In this document: positions 29,160 through 33,526 of the stretch, in pieces
Numbering within the stretch: the first letter of the stretch is position 1
Layout: every line of letters begins with the position of its first letter
NCBI GenBank assembly: GCA_938017505.1
Contig: CALIKV010000025.1
Location: forward strand, 1-33,526
From: an uncultured Sulfolobales archaeon
GTDB lineage: Archaea > Thermoproteota > Thermoprotei_A > Sulfolobales > NBVN01
Length of the DNA: 33,526 nt
Direction of reading: 5' to 3'
The notes under the pieces: model-generated
The model's database searches: none
What the model was told of the DNA's origin: nothing
The model's input: the letters and a program-made list of their open reading frames with translations, nothing else
Translations under genes and position numbers: made by a program

Positions 29160-29696
29160 GTGGTAAGTAGCCCGCCGAGGATATACGTCATCAGGTTCGG
29201 GGGGGATGACCCCAAACTATCAACGGCGTTAAAGCTCGTTAGACTGGGATACGCTGTGAGGGCTCGGGTAAGCGACTTACCGACACATGCGGTGGTTCTC
29301 AATCCCTACGGTAGGACAGTCCTCTACCCCGGTGATTCGAGTTATATGGTGAAGAGCGGTTTAGCTGTTCTAGACACTTCGTGGAATACAGGCTTAGAGC
29401 TGCTTAAGGAGCTGGCTAGGAAGCGCAAGTATAAGCAGAGAGTTCTACCGGTCCTTAAGGCGGGGAACCCCGTGAACTTTGGCGTTTTAACGAAGCTGAG
29501 CAGTGTTGAGGCCTTAGCGGCGAGTCTATACATAACCGGGTTTAGAGATTACGCGTTTGAGATCTTGAGCAAGTTTAAATGGGGGTTCACGTTCTACGAA
29601 CTCAATGAGGGGTACCTTAAGAGGTACTCGGCGGCAAGCTCGAGGGATGAGGTTCTGCGCATTCAGGATGAGATACTGAGGCTTCACGGTCTCTGA
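29160..29696 (+). CDS. tsr3: 16S/18S rRNA aminocarboxypropyltransferase Tsr3
   Basis: Transfers the 3-amino-3-carboxypropyl group from S-adenosylmethionine to the hypermodified pseudouridine of small-subunit rRNA (position 1191 in yeast). 178 residues from GTG 29160; family features are YVIRFGGDDPKLSTALKLVR, VVLNPYGRTVLYPGDSSYM, the SAM-site stretch GLAVLDTSWN, VLPVLKAGNPVNFG and a C-terminal EALAASLYITGF helix followed by FKWGFTFYELNEGYLKRY. The usual DCSWN is DTSWN here. Tsr3 was historically annotated as RLI-associated (with ABCE1, also in this window). Confidence 0.93.
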   Translation: MVSSPPRIYVIRFGGDDPKLSTALKLVRLGYAVRARVSDLPTHAVVLNPYGRTVLYPGDSSYMVKSGLAVLDTSWNTGLELLKELARKRKYKQRVLPVLKAGNPVNFGVLTKLSSVEALAASLYITGFRDYAFEILSKFKWGFTFYELNEGYLKRYSAASSRDEVLRIQDEILRLHGL

Positions 29697-29764
29697 CTCG
29701 TTCAGCGGCAGTCGCTTGCCTTGAATCATCGTTCAGGAGGACTACATAAATCGGCGAGACCTCC

Positions 29765-30733
29765 TCAACTAGTTAAAGAGCCGTTAAGTAGTTCCAGGAA
29801 TCTCCTAAACTCACCCTTACGTAGTCGAGCCCCAGCGGCGTTCCTATGACCCCCACCACTACCCTCGACGAATCGGGTTATCTCCCTCAAGACCTTGTTG
29901 AGATCTAGCGTGTCCTTAACCCGCAGGCTCATAACCATGATATCCCCTCTAACCTCAACAGCGATTCCTACGCGAAGGTTTGAGACCCCTAGCGCGTATG
30001 TCGCGGCTACCCCTAAACTACCTGGGGGGTTAATCACGTACGCCACGTAACCCTCGGCGTTCAGGTTGTTCTTGACCCATAAATACAGGTCTTCGTTCTC
30101 CTTAGCTTGGGCGAGAGCTCTCCTAACAAGCTCTTCATGCGATGACGGCTTAAGATTCCTTGAGAGATGATCAACGACACTTCTTTTGAGGTCGTAGAGC
30201 TTCCTGGAACCCTCTAGCCCTTGCGAGAGTATACCAGCCTCAAAGAATATATGCCTCTTATCCCATCGTGACAGGGATTCCTTAACCCACTCAGTGATGT
30301 CGGCGTAATCAGCTATCGCCCCGTATAGGGCCACCCTATCGTAGTCCCTAGGTAGCCCGCTGCTAAACCTCTTGAACGTCAGCTCTGAAGTTGATGCCTC
30401 AGACGCGTAATCCGTGACCTTCTCGTCAAACCTTAACCCGGCAAGTGAGAGCCCTAACGGTGGTGGGTGGTGATCCACGTAAATCACGTACCCCTTATAC
30501 CCCTCAAGATATTCAGCCAGCTTAGGAGCGCTTCTCTCATCTATCGCCACGTCTAGAATGACTAGATCACCTCTAGCGAACTCCATTAAGTCGTTCACCA
30601 GACCGACTGGATGTGTGAAGTAGGTCTCAATCTCGTCGTACAAACCCCTCAGAGCCGCCTTGACTATACTGGCGGAGCAGATACCGTCTGAATCGCCGTG
30701 TGCAAGTATCGTTAAGGTCTTGCCAGACGTCAT
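29765..30733 (-). CDS. DHH/DHHA1 family phosphoesterase (RecJ- or nanoRNase-like)
   Basis: Manganese-dependent nuclease or phosphodiesterase of 322 residues. DHH domain motifs: LAHGDSDGICSA (I), VILDVAIDE (II), VIYVDHHPPP (III), YGAIADYAD (IV); C-terminal DHHA1 domain with the substrate motif GSGGGHRNAAGARL. All catalytic residues are present, unlike the Cdc45-type crenarchaeal RecJ-like protein that has lost them. Substrate (ssDNA, short RNA or a cyclic dinucleotide product) is undetermined. It follows the zinc regulator gene by 45 nt in the same operon as MscS. Confidence 0.88.
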   Translation of the reverse strand: MTSGKTLTILAHGDSDGICSASIVKAALRGLYDEIETYFTHPVGLVNDLMEFARGDLVILDVAIDERSAPKLAEYLEGYKGYVIYVDHHPPPLGLSLAGLRFDEKVTDYASEASTSELTFKRFSSGLPRDYDRVALYGAIADYADITEWVKESLSRWDKRHIFFEAGILSQGLEGSRKLYDLKRSVVDHLSRNLKPSSHEELVRRALAQAKENEDLYLWVKNNLNAEGYVAYVINPPGSLGVAATYALGVSNLRVGIAVEVRGDIMVMSLRVKDTLDLNKVLREITRFVEGSGGGHRNAAGARLRKGEFRRFLELLNGSLTS

Positions 30734-30778
30734 GATCGGTCACGCTCAACGCTTTAAGCCCTGAATAACCATCGCAAC

Positions 30779-31123
30779 TCACCTGCACACCATCTTAAAT
30801 GCGGGAGGATCTACCCGGTCTGACTTGCATTTAGGACATCCACTAGGCTTCCCAGGTTCCCTCAACCCCATGAAGACGTGACCGCATACCCCGTGGACGG
30901 GCGGGATCGTGATGAGGATGTGGGAACCCCTGTAAGTCCTCCTCAAAGTCTTAACCACGTGTTTTAAGCGTTCACATACTTCATCGGCGGCGGTCCTCAA
31001 ACAGGACTTAAGCGTTATGTCCTCAGCCGTCAGCGGACTCTCATCCCCGAGCAACAACTCAATGATTCTCTTTCTAGCAGTCGATTCATCCTCATCACCT
31101 CCCCGATCCGGGAACCTCCTCAC
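30779..31123 (-). CDS. Winged helix plus zinc ribbon regulator (COG3357-like)
   Basis: A 114-residue predicted archaeal transcriptional regulator: N-terminal helix-turn-helix (RKRIIELLLGDESPLTAEDI, DEVCERLKHVVKTLRR) and C-terminal zinc ribbon (HGVCGHVFMGL, KPSGCPKCKSDRVDPPAF). The ribbon's first Cys of CxxC is His here (H-x2-C), so zinc binding would be Cys3His. GTG 31123 lies inside the end of mscS (29-nt overlap). No DNA target is known for the family. Confidence 0.8.
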   Translation of the reverse strand: MRRFPDRGGDEDESTARKRIIELLLGDESPLTAEDITLKSCLRTAADEVCERLKHVVKTLRRTYRGSHILITIPPVHGVCGHVFMGLREPGKPSGCPKCKSDRVDPPAFKMVCR

Positions 31124-31949
31124 CCTTCAAACCCCTACTCGTGAGCGGTGGTTCGTTTGCAAACCAGACCACTCTCTGCGGGAACGGGATCTGAATCCCA
31201 TTCCTCTCCAGCTCGGTTTTGATTCTCCAGAGCAGCTCCATCTTGACTGAGTACCACTCTTGAGTTGGAGCCCACATACGCACGACTATATTGACTGAGC
31301 TGTCCCCTAGGCTGTCCACGAAGACCTGGGGTTCAGGCCTCTTAAGGACTAGTGGATGTTCTTCAATGATCTTCTTTATCACGTCTATCGCCCTCTCAGC
31401 GTCATCGCTGTACCTTATCCCGATCACGTACTCGAACCTCCTCGCTATGTGGGCTGTGTAGTTCGTTATGTTTGACGTGAACACGTTAGCGTTAGGGATC
31501 CTCACGAACAAGCCGTCGAAAGTCCTCATAATCGTTGAGAATATGTTCGTGTCTTCAACGATCCCCGTCACGTCTGCAACGCTTACCGCATCACCTATCT
31601 TCATAGGCCTCTCGATAGCTAGGAAGATGCCTGAGATCAGGTTAGCGACTATATTCTGGACGGCGAAGCCTATTATGATCCCGGCGATGCCGCCGGCTAG
31701 GAGGAGCCCTGAGAGGTTGATCCCTATTAGGGGGGTTAAGCCTAGGAAGACTATCGCAATTATCCCGTAGTACACGGTCTTAAGTATGATGTCAAGTTGC
31801 GCTTTCTTAACCTTATCTATGAGCGCTCTCTTCAACGTCAACGTGATTAACTTAGACGCGATGACCGTTACCGCCATAACTGCTGTGAAGAGCAGAACGC
31901 TCCCTACAGTCACTTCACCGTAGATAACCGTGTTAAGGATATCCATCAT
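31095..31949 (-). CDS. mscS: Small-conductance mechanosensitive channel (MscS family)
   Basis: Opens under membrane tension to release solutes on osmotic downshock. 284 residues with three N-terminal helices (about 15-35, 60-80, and the pore helix GLLLAGGIAGIIIGFAVQNI) followed by the beta domain signature FLAIERPMKIGDAVSVADVT, TFDGLFVRIPN and the alpha-beta vestibule. ATG 31949 overlaps the stop of the DUF432 gene (ATGA), so the pair is translationally coupled. The C-terminal tail overlaps the next gene. Confidence 0.95.
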   Translation of the reverse strand: MMDILNTVIYGEVTVGSVLLFTAVMAVTVIASKLITLTLKRALIDKVKKAQLDIILKTVYYGIIAIVFLGLTPLIGINLSGLLLAGGIAGIIIGFAVQNIVANLISGIFLAIERPMKIGDAVSVADVTGIVEDTNIFSTIMRTFDGLFVRIPNANVFTSNITNYTAHIARRFEYVIGIRYSDDAERAIDVIKKIIEEHPLVLKRPEPQVFVDSLGDSSVNIVVRMWAPTQEWYSVKMELLWRIKTELERNGIQIPFPQRVVWFANEPPLTSRGLKGEEVPGSGR

Positions 31950-32698
31950 AAGCCCCACTCCATCACGAATTTATGTTTCGATATCGAGATCCTGCGGCTG
32001 GACCGCGCGTTCAGGGATTTACTCATGCCGTCCCTGAGGGGTTCGTCCGTGACGCTGGTTTCAGCTAGCGTGGAGGAGATCACGTTCATCTGAGCGGACG
32101 TCGACACGTACTCGCTATCGTAGTATATGTTCATATCCTCCGCGCTCAGCACGACGTTCGAGATAGCGACCCAGTTGTTCGATTTATTAGTGATTCTCAG
32201 CTTGAGCACGCCCTCCCTTAGAGGGTCTCTCATCGGGGGGTGATGGAAGACGTCGCTTAACCAGTACCTACACACAACGCCAGCCCTCGGGGTTCCATAG
32301 AGGGTGTACTTCGGCCTAACCAAGCTGAGGAGGTCGAGGACCTCAACATCTCTGCTGTCCGCCAGTAAGATGCCTATCTCAATAGGAAACGTCAAGTACA
32401 TCTCAATCAATGTGTTAGGAGCTATCAAGACCGGCTTACTCAGCTCTATTAAGAGGAATGTGCTAACAGGCTTAGGAAGGTTGAGAGGCTCAACGGGATT
32501 CACGTAGACGTAACTCTCTTCAGAGGGGGCTACCACCTTCTCCACACTACCATCACCCTCACGCAGGTACTTAACCACCCCCTCCTTCCTGAAGGATATT
32601 TTAAAATCCCCTAGACCCAGCACCAAGTTCGAGAGCTTGAATCTCCCGTAACCTACGCCGGGGGACTCATACGAGTTGATCTCTTTGTACTCTCCCAT
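31946..32698 (-). CDS. DUF432 family protein, partner of MscS
   Basis: A 250-residue archaeal protein without membrane segments, rich in beta strands (FLLIELSKPVLIAPNTLIEM, YLTFPIEIGILLAD, GVLKLRITNKSNNWVAISNV). DUF432 genes commonly sit beside mscS in archaea, and here they overlap by four nt, so a soluble regulator or auxiliary subunit of the channel is likely (inference). ATG 32698 lies very close to the start predicted from the TATA element (minus-strand GATAATAATTACG, 32711-32722), so the message may be leaderless. Confidence 0.78.
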   Translation of the reverse strand: MGEYKEINSYESPGVGYGRFKLSNLVLGLGDFKISFRKEGVVKYLREGDGSVEKVVAPSEESYVYVNPVEPLNLPKPVSTFLLIELSKPVLIAPNTLIEMYLTFPIEIGILLADSRDVEVLDLLSLVRPKYTLYGTPRAGVVCRYWLSDVFHHPPMRDPLREGVLKLRITNKSNNWVAISNVVLSAEDMNIYYDSEYVSTSAQMNVISSTLAETSVTDEPLRDGMSKSLNARSSRRISISKHKFVMEWGL

Positions 32699-32860
32699 TC
32701 AGACCCACACGTAATTATTATCTCTAGAGGGTAATAACAATCTGGTTTAGGTCCGTAGGCTGTTTTAAGGCTCTTCAGTCAGTTCCGAGTCTAGAACCCC
32801 TTTGTTTCTTCTCTATCCCACTTTTTCCCACAACTAAAACAGTTCAAACAATATTTGCGG

Positions 32861-33040
32861 TTAGGGTGTGAAGAGCGTTGGTGCTATATACCCTAGAACT
32901 AAAACTATCGCCGCGAATATTATCGATACTGCTATGAGTTGGTAGGGCGAGATGCTAACCCTGGCTTCAACCTCCTCAAAAAACCTAACCAACCCAGCCC
33001 CCGACATCATCGAGGTCCTTTTCTTTTTCTTACTGGACAA
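32861..33040 (-). CDS. secG: Protein translocase subunit Sec61beta
   Basis: Tail-anchored small subunit of the archaeal SecYEbeta translocon. From TTG 33040 (GGTGTGTGG precedes it) it encodes 59 residues: basic SSKKKKRTS, the conserved GAGLVRFFEEVEARVSISPY and a single C-terminal helix (QLIAVSIIFAAIVLVLGYI). Longer frames upstream add no family sequence. TATA (GGTTTATATC, 33071-33080) suits a start near 33050. Confidence 0.93.
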   Translation of the reverse strand: MSSKKKKRTSMMSGAGLVRFFEEVEARVSISPYQLIAVSIIFAAIVLVLGYIAPTLFTP

Positions 33041-33055
33041 ACCACACACCAACAT

Positions 33056-33081
33056 CAAATTATTAAACCAAGATATAAACC
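33056..33081. promoter_or_regulatory. Interleaved divergent promoters of secG and the MazG-like gene
   Basis: Plus-strand attattaaacc (about 33057-33067) fits the MazG-like gene, minus-strand GGTTTATATC (33071-33080) fits secG. The two TATA boxes are only about 15 bp apart and cross over, so TBP/TFB should not be able to occupy both at once. Confidence 0.5.
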
Positions 33082-33099
33082 TTAATGACGGTGAAGCAG

Positions 33100-33372
33100 A
33101 TGACTCACCAGACAACATTGAAGGAGATCCAAGAGCTAATGAAGGAACATTACATGAGGAGAGACCGAGAAAGAGGAATCCATGCAACCTTCACCTGGCT
33201 AGTGGAGGAGATAGGCGAGCTCGCCGAGGCCATACTGACAGGAGACAAGAACGCACAGGAAGAAGAAATAGCGGACGTCCTGGCATGGCTCGCATCGCTA
33301 GCAAACCTCCTCTCAGTCGACCTAGAGAACGCATTCAAACAGAAATACCTCAACCCGCAACCACCGCACTGA
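33100..33372 (+). CDS. MazG-like nucleotide pyrophosphohydrolase
   Basis: Single-domain all-alpha NTP pyrophosphatase of the MazG/dUTPase-2 superfamily, which clears noncanonical or excess NTPs. The 90-residue product carries the metal motif WLVEEIGELAEAI (EExxE) and EEEIADVLAWLASLA (ExxD). ATG 33100 is chosen because GGTGA lies five nt before it; ATG 33085 would add MTVKQ. Domain length is normal for archaeal stand-alone MazG proteins. Substrate unknown. Confidence 0.88.
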   Translation: MTHQTTLKEIQELMKEHYMRRDRERGIHATFTWLVEEIGELAEAILTGDKNAQEEEIADVLAWLASLANLLSVDLENAFKQKYLNPQPPH

Positions 33373-33526
33373 CCCCCCCACCCCTCTGTTTCCACTGGAA
33401 AAATAAGATTGAAATTTAAAATAAATTAAAATTAAAACCTGAAAGATCTTATTAATAACACAGTTATATATGCAAGGCTAAGCAAGCCTTTAGAATAGTT
33501 TTGTATAATGATCTTTATATATAGAT
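33373..33526. other. AT-rich non-coding right end
   Basis: After the MazG-like stop the sequence becomes strongly AT-rich (33405-33526) with no frame. It has a small stem, aaggct (33474-33479) and agcctt (33485-33490), around a five-nt loop, followed by ttagaatagtttt, which could end the MazG transcript, and several TATA-like stretches near the edge. The region continues beyond the window. Confidence 0.45.

Noticed and set aside
28952-29302. Minus-strand 116-codon frame
   Set aside because: Mostly opposite the start of tsr3 and upstream of the RAM gene; low-complexity, no family pattern.
33041-33187. N-terminal extension of Sec61beta
   Set aside because: It overlaps the divergent promoter and MazG-like gene; Sec61beta proteins begin with a short basic segment as from TTG 33040.

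Overview
The window reads as the chromosome of a hyperthermophilic Thermoproteota (crenarchaeal) archaeon. Evidence: a thermosome, the CdvA-CdvB-CdvC division operon, ABCE1, Alba, an Sm-like protein, ribosomal proteins S17e and S19, TiaS, Tsr3, Sec61beta, a two-Trx-fold protein disulfide oxidoreductase, and archaeal TATA/BRE promoters with GGTG-type ribosome binding sites. Many genes start with GTG or TTG. An order such as Desulfurococcales or a relative fits, but I cannot name the genus. I see no rRNA, CRISPR array or insertion sequence.

Layout. 1-2156: thermosome (-) divergent from an overlapping S17e / ubiquitin-like / Cgi121 operon. 2124-6160 (-): an accessory-looking surface cluster with a secreted thread-pilin-like protein, a second secreted protein whose signal peptide is joined only through a -1 frameshift at a T7 run, a SipW-type signal peptidase with a large outer domain, a membrane protein and a small Cys-containing frame; just outside it lies a 29-residue peptide made almost only of Glu and Trp. 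6406-7959: enolase and a two-helix membrane protein. 8017-11798 (-): a thiolase-like pseudoenzyme, small unknown proteins, a StART-like/proline-rich protein, a half-length TFS-like zinc ribbon and SmAP. 11969-17186: Alba, then ABCE1 (-) divergent from cdvABC. 17359-21917: class II ribonucleotide reductase with an intein, facing a disulfide oxidoreductase. 21983-26068: unknown gene, S19, amidohydrolase-like pseudoenzyme, uridine phosphorylase, ureohydrolase. 26212-30733: tRNA-Ala, CDF transporter, TiaS, RAM protein, Tsr3, DHH phosphoesterase. 30779-33526: zinc regulator, MscS, DUF432, Sec61beta, MazG-like protein and an AT-rich right end.

Functional links. tRNA and rRNA maturation recurs: Cgi121 (KEOPS), a MoaD/Urm1-like modifier, a catalytically dead TtuA/Ncs6-like protein, TiaS, Tsr3, ABCE1, SmAP. 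The surface cluster resembles the logic of bacterial tapA-sipW-tasA and archaeal bundling pili: a dedicated signal peptidase beside subunits sharing an N-terminal mature motif SVFxYYPL. The less expected items are the Glu/Trp microprotein, the frameshift site, the two pseudoenzymes, an intein whose two homing-endonuclease aspartates are both asparagine, and a structured or peptide-coding leader before cdvA.
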